64,000 nucleotides of DNA from contig CANQPM010000006.1 in the NCBI GenBank assembly GCA_947625775.1, positions 62,001-126,000 on the forward strand, given 5' to 3'. Made by a program: the position numbers and the translations under genes. The stretch comes from an uncultured Lachnospiraceae bacterium (GTDB taxonomy: Bacteria > Bacillota > Clostridia > Lachnospirales > Lachnospiraceae). The notes below the pieces were generated by a model that was not told the origin of the DNA, searched no databases, and saw only the letters and a list, made by a program, of their open reading frames with translations. Positions 19,176 through 28,554 of this stretch are shown here, piece by piece (position 1 is the stretch's first letter; each line of letters opens with the position of its first letter).

Positions 19176-21133
19176 AAGCATCATTTATAAGAAATAAGAA
19201 AATTTTATTTGCAGTAATAACCGTTATTTTATCGTTAGTAAATGCAATATCATACTATCATTTATGGGAGACGGATATTAGTGTGCCTTTGACAGGGTTT
19301 AGGTCTGACTCACTTGGAGTATTGTTGGATTTGAACAATCATATCAGGGGAGGAAATGCACGTTTAAATGTAATATATGGGGCTCCTAATTTATGTAGTT
19401 GGTCAGGAAGCTTTGGTGATGCGGAGTTCGTAATTCCACTGTTGGTTATTTTGAGTAGATTTGTTGGAAGTATTACTGCCGCTGTAAATATATGTGCTGT
19501 TTTTAATAGTGTCATGATAGCTGTAAGCATGTATTATGTTTGCACAAAGCTTAATATTAGTGAGGCTGTATCTGCTGTTGTAGCTATTATTTATTCAAGT
19601 TTACCGTTTTGGGTTTTTGCAGCAAATACTTTATGGGTGCTATACGGCGTGGCGTTTTATATTCCGCTATTCTGTTATCTGGCTATACGGCTTATGTCAG
19701 AAGAACCTTTAGTGAAAAAGGATTTAATAATGCTTATATTTGTTACATTTTATGTGGGGCTGTCGGTAGCGTACTGGGCATTTTTTTGTATGCTAATATT
19801 AGCATTGATTGGGATATACGCATTATTGGGCTTGAAGGAAAAATCTAAAATAATGCAGGTTCTTATGTCGTATATTTTGATATTTTTGGGAATTTTGGGC
19901 TATACCTTGCCTAATATTTTTCATAAAATTAATAGTGAGTATTTTGATGGACTTTATAATAATGGGGGTTACATTATTATATATATACTTATGGTAAGCA
20001 CTGCATTATTATTGATATTTTTATTTTATAAGTATATATATCCGCGTATTACTATGAGTCATATATATGCGTTTGTTGCGTTATTTTGTATTTTCATAGG
20101 TATAGGGTATGTGGTTTTAAAGAAATATACAAATTACATAGGGATGTACGGCGACAGAACCGTGGAAATGGTAGAACTATACAGCAATTATAGCATTTTT
20201 GGAATATTTTGTCCAGCACCGAATAATATTCTGTTTAATCTTGGAGAGTCAGAAGTTCAAGTGTGGGATGATTTGTATTTTGATAATTTTACGGTTATGC
20301 TGGGAACGGCTGCGGGTGTAGGTTTTATATATTCATTCATGCATATTATCAGCTATTCTGATAATATGGATAATAAGACTCGGACACTTTCGATATGTGG
20401 TAAAATTAGTTGTTTTATAATGTTTTTTACACTTAAAGGCGGACTGGCTTCTGTGGTTGCAGCATTTGTTACTACAGGAATAAGGTACTATAATAGGCTG
20501 TGTGTTTTTATTGCTTGTTTTTCACTGATCGCCTTTGGAATATTAGTAGACAAAGTAATTGGCAAGATAAATCGTATAGAAGCGGCCGACATTATGGGCA
20601 AAGCAAAATACAGCTGCATTTTGGCAGGGCTGCTAATTTGCGAGGTACTGTCTATGCCTGCAGACTTTATATATGAGGATTTTTATGGCATAAAAGATTA
20701 CAAAACAAGAAAGGCTGAATATGATGAATGGGTTGATTATATTGCGAGAATAGAGAGTACTTTTGAACACGAGGGGGGGATGGTATTAGAATTACCATAT
20801 ATAGTTGATGATGAGAGATATATAGACTTGTTTTGGGATGGAAGAATGTATGATTTAGCCATTCCGGCTATTTTGGCAAAAACAACCGCTTGGAGCTATG
20901 GTAGTGGATGGAAAACGGACACTGACATAATAAATGATACAGAAAAATTCTTAATGGAAGTTATAGATGTTGGATTTTCAGGCATTTATGTGGATTCTCT
21001 TTTGGCTCCTTGCGAAGATAAAGTGGAGAGGCTGGAAGAATATCTGGGTAAGCCTATTGTGTGCAATAGTTCGAGAAGATATTTTTTTAATCTTGAGGAG
21101 TATGCAGAGAAAGTCAAAGGAGGCGCATTGTAA
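19172..21133 (+). CDS. Large polytopic membrane protein (PF10131/YfhO-like, GT-C-like)
   Basis: A 653-residue protein with about twelve hydrophobic spans followed by a C-terminal soluble domain (about 515-653) that contains GGMVLELPYIVDDERYID. The overall plan matches the partial protein at the left edge. The first loop (residues 35-60) has PLTGFRSDSLG, an acidic site in the position GT-C enzymes use. A run of seven G lies inside the soluble domain (20773-20779), in frame. It overlaps the next gene by one base (TAATG). Function unproven; probable glycan-modifying transferase. Confidence 0.65.
   Translation: MKASFIRNKKILFAVITVILSLVNAISYYHLWETDISVPLTGFRSDSLGVLLDLNNHIRGGNARLNVIYGAPNLCSWSGSFGDAEFVIPLLVILSRFVGSITAAVNICAVFNSVMIAVSMYYVCTKLNISEAVSAVVAIIYSSLPFWVFAANTLWVLYGVAFYIPLFCYLAIRLMSEEPLVKKDLIMLIFVTFYVGLSVAYWAFFCMLILALIGIYALLGLKEKSKIMQVLMSYILIFLGILGYTLPNIFHKINSEYFDGLYNNGGYIIIYILMVSTALLLIFLFYKYIYPRITMSHIYAFVALFCIFIGIGYVVLKKYTNYIGMYGDRTVEMVELYSNYSIFGIFCPAPNNILFNLGESEVQVWDDLYFDNFTVMLGTAAGVGFIYSFMHIISYSDNMDNKTRTLSICGKISCFIMFFTLKGGLASVVAAFVTTGIRYYNRLCVFIACFSLIAFGILVDKVIGKINRIEAADIMGKAKYSCILAGLLICEVLSMPADFIYEDFYGIKDYKTRKAEYDEWVDYIARIESTFEHEGGMVLELPYIVDDERYIDLFWDGRMYDLAIPAILAKTTAWSYGSGWKTDTDIINDTEKFLMEVIDVGFSGIYVDSLLAPCEDKVERLEEYLGKPIVCNSSRRYFFNLEEYAEKVKGGAL
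20773..20779 (+). repeat. Poly-G tract, 7 G, in frame
   Basis: Seven consecutive G inside the C-terminal domain of the membrane protein at 19172. The current length keeps the gene open. It is the shortest class of tract seen here and the only one in the left third of the window. Confidence 0.8.
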
Positions 21134-22344
21134 TGGAAAAATGCGGATGCATTAAGGCAAAACACTATATAACTACAATGATTGTAACAATTGCTCTTGT
21201 TTGGCTTTATATTTTTCTTAAAGACATCAAAATCAGTAGTTCATTTATTTCGTATGATATTGATAAGGCAACAGATTCTCTTGGAATTAGTATTATGGAA
21301 AATAATATTACAGATCAGAATTTATTTTCGTTTTGGGATTATAATCTGCAATATTTGTTAGTGCTGATATTAGGCAGCATATGTAGTAACATGTATATTA
21401 GTGTTAATATATATTTTATATTTACTTTTTTGTTAATATCGGTGAGTATGCTTGCTTTTTTACAAAGATTTAATATAAAACCTGCAATTGCGGTGGAAGT
21501 GTCTGTGATAATGTCGTTTTTGCCATATCATATTGACAGAGGCGAAAGTCAGCTTGTGACATCGTCATTTTATATGGTTCCAATATTTACAGGGATTTTT
21601 TATGAGCTTTATTATGAGGCAAAGACAGAAAGCATTAACAGATGGTACTTGATTGTGATGGGCATATCACCGCTGATTGACTTGAAACTATCAATTATGG
21701 TAATAATATTGGTGGTGGTATTAGCAATACACAGAAGAAGTATTGCTGTTGTTAGGATTAGCGCAATATATCTCTGCCCATTAGTGCTAATGTCATTGCT
21801 GATAGGGAAACTTACAGGACTGTTCAGTGTGTATGATTTAAATAGAGATATAGAGATGGCAAGAGCCGAGGGAATGCGTTTTATGGATTTGCTCATGCCA
21901 TTTCGGTATCACATATTAGACATATTTCATAATTATAGATGCGAATATGATGTTATGTTTTCAGCACATGGCGAGAGTGGTTTAAATTCTATGGGGATAC
22001 TGCTATCTGTTGGATTTGTTGCAAGTATTCTATTATTGTTTGCTAAAAAGAAAACGGATAAAAGAATACAATGGATGGCATGGTTAAATGTGCTGATAAT
22101 TCTTATAGCCAATATTAATGGATTTAATATTTTATTTGAATATTTGGGAATTCATATAACTTATTGGAATAGGATGGCAATATTTATACTGGTTTGGTCT
22201 GGGGCGGTTTTGGCTATAATTGCGGATGGACTCTTAAATAAGGTTGAGGACAAAAAATATTTTTTGCCTGTAAAAGCTGTAATGTTTTGCATAGGCTTGC
22301 TTGAATTTGGTGAACTTTTGATGCGTCAAAATATGAGCATATGA
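21133..22344 (+). CDS. Polytopic membrane protein, shorter relative of the preceding gene
   Basis: A 403-residue protein with about ten hydrophobic spans and no C-terminal soluble domain. The loop after the first span (YDIDKATDSLG) resembles the corresponding loop of the preceding protein, and YHIDRGESQLVTSSFYMVPI resembles the GT-C-like repeat in such proteins. An AAAGGAGG site precedes the ATG. At about 400 residues it is short for the family (550-650), either a trimmed form or a transporter-like partner. Very AT-rich. Confidence 0.55.
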   Translation: MEKCGCIKAKHYITTMIVTIALVWLYIFLKDIKISSSFISYDIDKATDSLGISIMENNITDQNLFSFWDYNLQYLLVLILGSICSNMYISVNIYFIFTFLLISVSMLAFLQRFNIKPAIAVEVSVIMSFLPYHIDRGESQLVTSSFYMVPIFTGIFYELYYEAKTESINRWYLIVMGISPLIDLKLSIMVIILVVVLAIHRRSIAVVRISAIYLCPLVLMSLLIGKLTGLFSVYDLNRDIEMARAEGMRFMDLLMPFRYHILDIFHNYRCEYDVMFSAHGESGLNSMGILLSVGFVASILLLFAKKKTDKRIQWMAWLNVLIILIANINGFNILFEYLGIHITYWNRMAIFILVWSGAVLAIIADGLLNKVEDKKYFLPVKAVMFCIGLLEFGELLMRQNMSI

Positions 22345-22393
22345 AAAATGATTTGTAATAGTCTGAAAGGTTTTATTTAAGGCGGTGGTTGCG

Positions 22394-23986
22394 GTGACTC
22401 GTTATTTTAATACTGAGGGCTTGTGCAGGCCGAAAGAGCATTATATGGTACGGCTCGACGACAGGCTGGAGCAGATCAAAAATACACTTGTGGACAGGAA
22501 AAAGTATTTTGTCATAAACAGAGGCCGCCAGTATGGAAAGACGACTACTCTGAGGGCATTGGAGCAGTATTTGAAGGACGATTACACAGTGCTGTCACTG
22601 GATTTTCAGGAGCTGGAAACAGAAAAATTTGCAAACAGCACAGTGTTTTCGCGGGCGCTTGCAAGAAAAATGTGCGAGGCGTTTCGCTATACGGAGGCGG
22701 AAGACAGAGAGCAGCTGCAGAAGCCTCTGGCGGATTTTAAGGACAATAATCCTGATGGCGGGCTGGAGGAGCTGTTTGAATGTATCAGCACTATATGCGG
22801 CCGCAGCCTGCATCCGATAGTTTTGATGATTGATGAAGTTGACAGCGCCTCAAATAATCAGGTTTTTGTTGATTTCCTGGCACAGCTTCGGGCCCGCTAT
22901 TTGAAGCGCGATAAGGCGCCAATTTTTCATTCCGTGATTTTAGCGGGGGTATATAATATCAAAAACCTGAAATTAAAGCTGCGCCCCGAATCGGAACACC
23001 AGTATAACAGTCCATGGAATATAGCAGCTGATTTTAAGATAAGCATGAGCTTTTCCGTAAGCCAGATTGCAGGAATGTTGAAAGAGTATGAAGCTGATTA
23101 TCACACAGGAATGGATATACAGGCTGTGTCGGAGGAGATATATGCATACACATCAGGCTATCCGGTGCTGGTGTCGGCAATATGCAAATATATCGATGAA
23201 GACCTGTCTACAGATGAAGAATTTGACGGTCAGGACAAAATCTGGTCAAAGGCAGGTGTCATAAGTGCTGTCAGAAGACTGCAGACTAAGAACATTACTC
23301 TGTTTGAAAGCATGGTTCGTCATCTCGATACATTTCCAGAGATGAAGAAAATGTTTTATTCAATATTATTTAAAGGGAGCGAATTTTCATATAATTCAGA
23401 TGCGAAGGAGATTGATTTGGCATGTATGTTTGGCTATGCCGTTGGCAGTGATGGTAAGGTGCGGATTGCCAATCGCATTTTTGAAACGCGCCTTTACAAT
23501 TATTTTTATTCAGAGGAGGAACTTTCTAATGCAATAATTCAGGAGGCAAAGCGCAATAAGAGCAGCTTTATCAATGACGGCAGGCTTGACATGGATGCTG
23601 TAATGCGCAAATTTGTGACAGCCTTCGGCGATATCTACGGCAAAAATACTGACAGCTTTATTGAGGATAATGGGCGCAAGCTGTTTTTGATGTATCTGCG
23701 CCCTATCATCAACGGAGCAGGCAATTACTATATTGAAGCGCGGACAAGGGATGATAAGCGCACGGATATTGTCGTCGATTATCACGGCGAGCAGTTTATC
23801 ATAGAGCTCAAGATATGGCATGGCAATGAGTATAATGACAGAGGCGAAAAACAGCTTTCAGAATATCTTGACTATTATCATCAGGATAAAGGATATCTGC
23901 TCAGTTTCAATTTCAACAGGAAAAAAGAGGTTGGAGTGAAGGAAATACGGGCTGGCGGAAAGGTGATTGTGGAGGCGGTTGTGTAG
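22394..23986 (+). CDS. AAA-ATPase-like protein with C-terminal PD-(D/E)XK nuclease domain (PF09820/PF08011 type)
   Basis: A 530-residue protein. The N-terminal AAA-like domain has a modified Walker A (RGRQYGKTT, 43-51) and a Walker B (VLMIDEVDSA, about 145). The C-terminal domain has TDIVVDYHGEQFIIELKIW, the D-...-E-x-K core of the PD-(D/E)XK_9 nuclease-like family, so both catalytic halves look intact. GTG 22394 sits eight bases after AAGGCGG; GTG 22385 is the alternative. The family is expanded in Clostridia and Bacteroidetes; its role (defence or DNA maintenance has been suggested) is unknown. It is the only non-glycan gene here and its composition is GC-richer than both flanks, suggesting insertion. 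Confidence 0.8.
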   Translation: MTRYFNTEGLCRPKEHYMVRLDDRLEQIKNTLVDRKKYFVINRGRQYGKTTTLRALEQYLKDDYTVLSLDFQELETEKFANSTVFSRALARKMCEAFRYTEAEDREQLQKPLADFKDNNPDGGLEELFECISTICGRSLHPIVLMIDEVDSASNNQVFVDFLAQLRARYLKRDKAPIFHSVILAGVYNIKNLKLKLRPESEHQYNSPWNIAADFKISMSFSVSQIAGMLKEYEADYHTGMDIQAVSEEIYAYTSGYPVLVSAICKYIDEDLSTDEEFDGQDKIWSKAGVISAVRRLQTKNITLFESMVRHLDTFPEMKKMFYSILFKGSEFSYNSDAKEIDLACMFGYAVGSDGKVRIANRIFETRLYNYFYSEEELSNAIIQEAKRNKSSFINDGRLDMDAVMRKFVTAFGDIYGKNTDSFIEDNGRKLFLMYLRPIINGAGNYYIEARTRDDKRTDIVVDYHGEQFIIELKIWHGNEYNDRGEKQLSEYLDYYHQDKGYLLSFNFNRKKEVGVKEIRAGGKVIVEAVV

Positions 23987-24044
23987 TGGAGCCTAAAGTT
24001 ATATATAAAGAACAAAAATAAGAAATATTTGAGAAGGGCAAGAG

Positions 24045-25151
24045 ATGAGTAAAAACATATATTTTTTTATCGGAACTGAAGCGGAGCTCATAAAAGTATT
24101 TCCAGTGATAGTAGAATGCCAGAACAATGGCGCTATATGCAATATAATAGCATCGGGGCAAAATGATATTACAAAAAGTCGAATTATGGAGTTTACAAAG
24201 TTAAATGGCAAATTCTTAGAGCTGTCAAAAGAAGAAAGCATAACCAAAAGTGCGCTTGGTCTGATGAAATGGTTTGTAAAAACAAAGAAACTGGCTGCAA
24301 AAGCAATAGAGAATGAGTTTGGACAACAAGAGCTTCAAGGCGCTTATATGGTTATCCATGGAGATACTGTATCAACTATGATGGGGGCAATGGTAGGTAA
24401 AAAGCTTGGAATGATAGTATGTCATGTAGAAGCGGGACTTAGATCCCATAATCTATTTAATCCGTTTCCAGAGGAAATAGACAGGCTGGTTTCCAGCAGA
24501 ATGTCGGAAATTCATTTTGCACCAGGCGATGAACCTGCAAAAAACCTAAAAAATGCCAAGGGACAAGTCGTAAACACAAAACAAAACACATTGATTGACA
24601 GCCTTAGATTTTCGGAAAATATTCCTGTTGACATCAATATTGCGGAAATACTTAGTGATGACTATTTTGTATTTGTAATGCATCGGCAGGAAAATTTGGC
24701 AAATAAAAAATTTGTGTGCGATGTGGCTGCTGAAATAATAAATGTGTCCAAGCAGTATAAATGTGTGCTCATTCTTCATGAAATTACAAAAAATGCATTT
24801 AAAAAATTTGGGATAATGGATATGCTGGATAAAGAAGACAATATTATCCTGCAGCCAAGGGTGGATTATTTTGATTTTATGAAACTATTAAAGAATGCAC
24901 GATTTGTAATTACTGATGGAGGTAGTAATCAGGAGGAATTATTTTATATGAATAAGCCATGCCTTATTATGCGTAAGACTACTGAGCGCAGGGAAGGGCT
25001 TGGAAAAAATGCAAGGCTGTTTAATGGAGATGCAAGTGATATTAGGAAATTTGTAAGTGAATATAAGAATAATAAGAGAGAAGTGAGTGGTATATTGAAC
25101 GAAAGACCCTCTCAGCTTATAGCGAATATATTGATAGGGGGCATTATATGA
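24045..25151 (+). CDS. UDP-GlcNAc 2-epimerase-like protein (WecB family)
   Basis: A 368-residue GT-B-like epimerase. Family marks: VIHGDTVSTMMGAM, CHVEAGLRSHN, PEEIDRLVSSR, VMHRQENL and DGGSNQEELFYMNKPCLIMRKTTER. The substitution of DGG for the usual DSGG and the absence of the canonical GTRPE opening (here FIGTEAELIK) mark it as a divergent branch, so a substrate other than UDP-GlcNAc is possible. Two further members of the superfamily occur here (35035 and 47519). Confidence 0.7.
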   Translation: MSKNIYFFIGTEAELIKVFPVIVECQNNGAICNIIASGQNDITKSRIMEFTKLNGKFLELSKEESITKSALGLMKWFVKTKKLAAKAIENEFGQQELQGAYMVIHGDTVSTMMGAMVGKKLGMIVCHVEAGLRSHNLFNPFPEEIDRLVSSRMSEIHFAPGDEPAKNLKNAKGQVVNTKQNTLIDSLRFSENIPVDINIAEILSDDYFVFVMHRQENLANKKFVCDVAAEIINVSKQYKCVLILHEITKNAFKKFGIMDMLDKEDNIILQPRVDYFDFMKLLKNARFVITDGGSNQEELFYMNKPCLIMRKTTERREGLGKNARLFNGDASDIRKFVSEYKNNKREVSGILNERPSQLIANILIGGII

Positions 25152-25225
25152 CCAGCTTATAAATGGTGTTATATATCTTAGGAGAAAATCAGATTGTTAT
25201 GTAGATAAGAAGGGAAGAAAGAGTA

Positions 25226-25859
25226 ATGAGTATTAAATATTTATTAATTAAACTAGATCATTTAATTACTGAAAAACTTAACCATTGTGTGGAACAGATA
25301 AAATACGGGAAGGAAATTGACTTTTCAATAGCTAGTATGGATAGATACGGGGGGGGTGTATAAGGACAGTATTCCTTATCAGGCAACGGTGTTTATTGAT
25401 TATAGAATGGTAAAATCTTTGAATATAGAAAAAAGCGACAGTATATTAGATATTGGATGTGGAAAAGGAAAAATGGTTTACTGGTTTAGCAAGATAGGAT
25501 TTGGCAAAAGCGATGGGCTTGAATATTCAAAGGAACTAGCATGCTGTGCTGAAAGAAATATGAAAATGCTAAAAAGAGATTGTAAAATTATACATGCAGA
25601 TGCTGCATTATTTGATGGATATAGCAATTATAATTATTATTATTTTGCTAATCCGTTTGGTAAGGAAACTATGAGAACGGTAATAAATAAAATAGAGGAG
25701 AGTTATAATAAAAAACCAAGAAAGATAATTATTATTTATCATAATCCATTATGTCATAATACTATTATTGAATCTGATTTTTTTCATTTAGTATGTTCTA
25801 ATAAAAATTTATATAGAAAGATTACTGGACGTGTAGAAAATGTCTATTCGAATGAGTGA
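25226..25859 (+). pseudogene. SAM-dependent methyltransferase-like gene, frameshifted (phase-off) at a poly-G tract
   Basis: Translation from ATG 25226 (after AAGGGAAG) runs 43 codons and stops directly after a run of eight G. The remainder continues in another frame from within the tract to 25859 and contains the SAM-binding motif LDIGCGKGKM. With seven G the two parts join into about 210 residues that align end to end with the intact paralog at 26171 (MDRYGGVYKD corresponds to GIDGIYKRD). It is therefore either a phase-off contingency gene or a homopolymer sequencing error, not random decay, since both halves remain open. Methyl acceptor unknown. Confidence 0.8.
25349..25356 (+). repeat. 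Poly-G tract, 8 G, out of frame
   Basis: Eight G at the exact frameshift point of the methyltransferase gene. Removing one G restores the frame. Confidence 0.85.
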
Positions 25860-25925
25860 TTAAGTTATGTTTTAATTATAATGATAGGAAATGAGCGGTT
25901 GAATTTAGTGCAGGGAAGGGATAAA

Positions 25926-26168
25926 ATGTATATGCAGGCAAGTATATTAGAATGGCTTGATAGTAGTAATGAGAAGTATGGAGATAAAGTAGCTGTTTGC
26001 GATGATGATTGCAAAATAACATTTAAGCAATACCATGATAAGGCCATAGGAATTGCAAGGGCAATTATTGACATTGGTTTAATGACTAAAAATGCCATCG
26101 CTGTTTATCTGGAAAAGAGTGCAAAAGTGTTAGTTTCATTTATAGTATGGCAATGGGAGAAACAATAA
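25926..26168 (+). pseudogene. N-terminal fragment of an AMP-dependent ligase (adenylation domain)
   Basis: An 80-codon open frame after an AGGGAAGGGAT site. ILEWLDSSNEKYGDKVAV and YLEKSAKVLVSFI align with the first 75 residues of the complete ligase at 26793, then the match stops abruptly and the frame ends at VWQWEKQ. None of the ATP-binding motifs is present. Together with the preceding methyltransferase it looks like the remains of a diverged duplicate of the methyltransferase-ligase pair that follows. Confidence 0.7.
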
Positions 26169-26170
26169 AA

Positions 26171-26803
26171 ATGAATATAAAAAGTTTGCTTATGAAAATA
26201 GATATATTCTTTACAGGATATTTACTATCAAGAATAGAGACTATTTTATATGGTGTTGATTTTTCAAGACCTGAGGGTATAGATGGAATATATAAGCGCG
26301 ACGAAATCCATTACCAAGCAAGTATGGTCAGTATCGTAAGAAAAGCAATAAAGGAGCTAAAGCCAGACAGCAATGATGCAATAATAGATGTGGGCTGCGG
26401 CAAGGGAAAGATGGTATGGTTTTTCAGAAAAAGCGGATTTGGCAAAAGTGATGGCATTGAGTTTTCAAAAACTATAGCAGAGTGTGGACAGCAAAATTTA
26501 AAGAAACTAGGATTGGACAGCATTATATATAATGAAGACGCAACTTTATTTGAAAATTATGAAGACTATAATTACTTCTATTTTTATAATCCTTTTGTAG
26601 GAGAAATATTTAGAAGTACTGTAAGAAAAATCCTAGAGAGTACGAAAAACAAGGAAATAATTTTTGTCTATTTAAATCCATTATGTCATGATATTTTAGA
26701 AAATGAATTTCGTATGGTTTTAGTTAAAAAATATTCTAATTTTTATAGAAAAATATCTGGGAGAGAGATATATATATACAGGAGTAATGGGCATGAAGTA
26801 TAG
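26171..26803 (+). CDS. SAM-dependent methyltransferase-like protein
   Basis: A 210-residue class I methyltransferase-like protein with VGCGKGKM as SAM motif I (residues about 77-84) and DGIEFSK as motif II. ATG 26171 is chosen by alignment with the start of the related gene at 25226; in-frame ATGs at 26147 and 26153 overlap the ligase fragment. It is intact, without a G tract at the position where its relative has one. It lies 5' of a ligase, a carrier protein and an acyltransferase, so it may act in the same modification. Target unknown. Confidence 0.65.
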   Translation: MNIKSLLMKIDIFFTGYLLSRIETILYGVDFSRPEGIDGIYKRDEIHYQASMVSIVRKAIKELKPDSNDAIIDVGCGKGKMVWFFRKSGFGKSDGIEFSKTIAECGQQNLKKLGLDSIIYNEDATLFENYEDYNYFYFYNPFVGEIFRSTVRKILESTKNKEIIFVYLNPLCHDILENEFRMVLVKKYSNFYRKISGREIYIYRSNGHEV

Positions 26804-28310
26804 CATATTGGATTATTTTGAGGATAACGTTAATAAAATGCCGAGTAAAATTGCGGTAGAGGAAAAAGACAATAACATAACCTATAAAGAGTTGTGTGAA
26901 ACCTCGATTGCGCTAGGTCGACATCTTATTTCAAAAGGAATAAAGAAAAAAAATGTTGTTATATATCTTGACAAGGGCATTCAGTGTGTGCAGGCGATTT
27001 TAGGCGCTTTGTATAGTGCTAATATGTATTGCATTTTGGATGTGGCTTCACCTATAGAACGAGTTAAGAATATTTGTGGTACGCTATGTGCAACCGTTAT
27101 TGTAACATCTGATAAGTATTTGGAAAAAGTTAGAGATAGTTTCACTGATTATGAAATTATCTTGGTCAATGATGTAAAATATGAGGTGACTGACTACAAA
27201 GCTATAGAGAGTGTAAGAAATTCAGTAATAGACACAGATGCCGTATACGCTTTATTTACGTCAGGCTCTACAGGAGTGCCTAAGGGAACTGTAGTATCAC
27301 ACAGATCTGTCATAAGTTACATTCAATCCGTTTCGGAAGCATTTTCGCTTGATGAAAATGTGATTTTTGGCAATCAAACCCCATTTTATTTTAGCATGTC
27401 TGTACTAGATATTTTTTCAACTATTATTTTGGGTGCAACGCTTGTAATAGTGCCTAAAATGTATTTTTCGTTTCCGGTAAAGCTAATAGAATACTTAAAT
27501 ATCAAAAAAGTAAATACAATATATTGGGTTCCGACAGCAATGTGTATAGTTGCAAATCGTGATACATTTACGGCTGTTGTCCCACAATATTTATCTGCTG
27601 TCTTGTTTGCAGGGGAAGTTATGCCTGTAAAACAGCTCAATTATTGGATAAAATATCTGCCTGAATGCAAATTTGCAAATTTATATGGTCCAACCGAAAT
27701 AACAGATACAGGGACATATTACATTGTCAACAGAAAATTTGAGGACTATGAGCAGTTGCCAATAGGAAAGCCGTTTAGAAATTGCGATGTATTTATTTTA
27801 AATAGCGAAAATAAGCTTGCGGTGAGTGAGGAAGAAGGCGAAATTTGTGTAAGGGGCTCTTTTTTGGGAGCAGGTTATTTTAATAATATAGAAAAAACAA
27901 AAGAGGTTTTCTGCCAGAATCCATTGAATAGCAGTTACCCTGAAATAATATATAGGACAGGCGATATAGGCAAATATAATAAATATGGAGAAATTGAATA
28001 TATATCAAGGAAAGATTTCCAAATAAAGCGGATGGGATACCGAATAGAACTTGGAGAAATAGAAAGTGCTGTTAATGCATTGGAGAAGGTGGATAATTGC
28101 GTTTGCGTCTATGACAGCAGTTCAAAAAAGATAGTGCTATTTTATGTTGGAATAGTCAATGAGGAATCTGTAAAATGCGCTGTAGAGGGAAATGTTCCAA
28201 CATATATGTATCCAGATAAAATATGCAAGGTTGATAATATACCTATTAATCCTAATGGTAAATTTGATAGGAAATTATTAATGAGTATGATAAAAGGAGA
28301 AGAAAATTAA
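26793..28310 (+). CDS. AMP-dependent acyl/amino-acid ligase (DltA/NRPS adenylation type)
   Basis: A 505-residue adenylate-forming enzyme. Core motifs: FTSGSTGVPKG (A3, about 154-164), LYGPTEITD (A5), YRTGDIG (A7/A8 region) and the C-terminal catalytic lysine in NPNGKFDRK (A10). The GGAG site is eight bases from ATG 26793. It is followed after two bases by a carrier protein, so it should adenylate a small carboxylic or amino acid and load it on that carrier, as DltA does with D-alanine for DltC. The substrate pocket cannot be assigned by eye. Confidence 0.85.
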   Translation: MKYSILDYFEDNVNKMPSKIAVEEKDNNITYKELCETSIALGRHLISKGIKKKNVVIYLDKGIQCVQAILGALYSANMYCILDVASPIERVKNICGTLCATVIVTSDKYLEKVRDSFTDYEIILVNDVKYEVTDYKAIESVRNSVIDTDAVYALFTSGSTGVPKGTVVSHRSVISYIQSVSEAFSLDENVIFGNQTPFYFSMSVLDIFSTIILGATLVIVPKMYFSFPVKLIEYLNIKKVNTIYWVPTAMCIVANRDTFTAVVPQYLSAVLFAGEVMPVKQLNYWIKYLPECKFANLYGPTEITDTGTYYIVNRKFEDYEQLPIGKPFRNCDVFILNSENKLAVSEEEGEICVRGSFLGAGYFNNIEKTKEVFCQNPLNSSYPEIIYRTGDIGKYNKYGEIEYISRKDFQIKRMGYRIELGEIESAVNALEKVDNCVCVYDSSSKKIVLFYVGIVNEESVKCAVEGNVPTYMYPDKICKVDNIPINPNGKFDRKLLMSMIKGEEN

Positions 28311-28311
28311 T

Positions 28312-28554
28312 ATGATAAGGGATACTTTAAAAAAGATTTTGTATAGCGTCAGTGAAACTGCTAAAAAATATAGTGGATGCGATATGATAGAAGACGGGAT
28401 TTTGGAATCTGTTGAAATAATGGAGATAGTATCAGAAATTGAAGAAAATTTTAATCTTAGCGTTCCGCCGGAGTTGATTATTCCAGAGTATTTTGCATCC
28501 TTAGATACGTTAGAAAAACTAGTTAATGATGCGAAGGAAAAAAACAATGGGTAA
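28312..28554 (+). CDS. Acyl/aminoacyl carrier protein
   Basis: An 80-residue acidic, helical protein. DGILESVEIMEIV contains the phosphopantetheine-attachment serine (S33) in the position of the usual D/E-S-L/V motif, and PPELIIPEYFASLDTLEKL is the helix III region. Sandwiched between an adenylation enzyme and an acyltransferase, it is the dedicated carrier of this cassette. It overlaps the next gene by eight bases. Confidence 0.85.
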   Translation: MIRDTLKKILYSVSETAKKYSGCDMIEDGILESVEIMEIVSEIEENFNLSVPPELIIPEYFASLDTLEKLVNDAKEKNNG

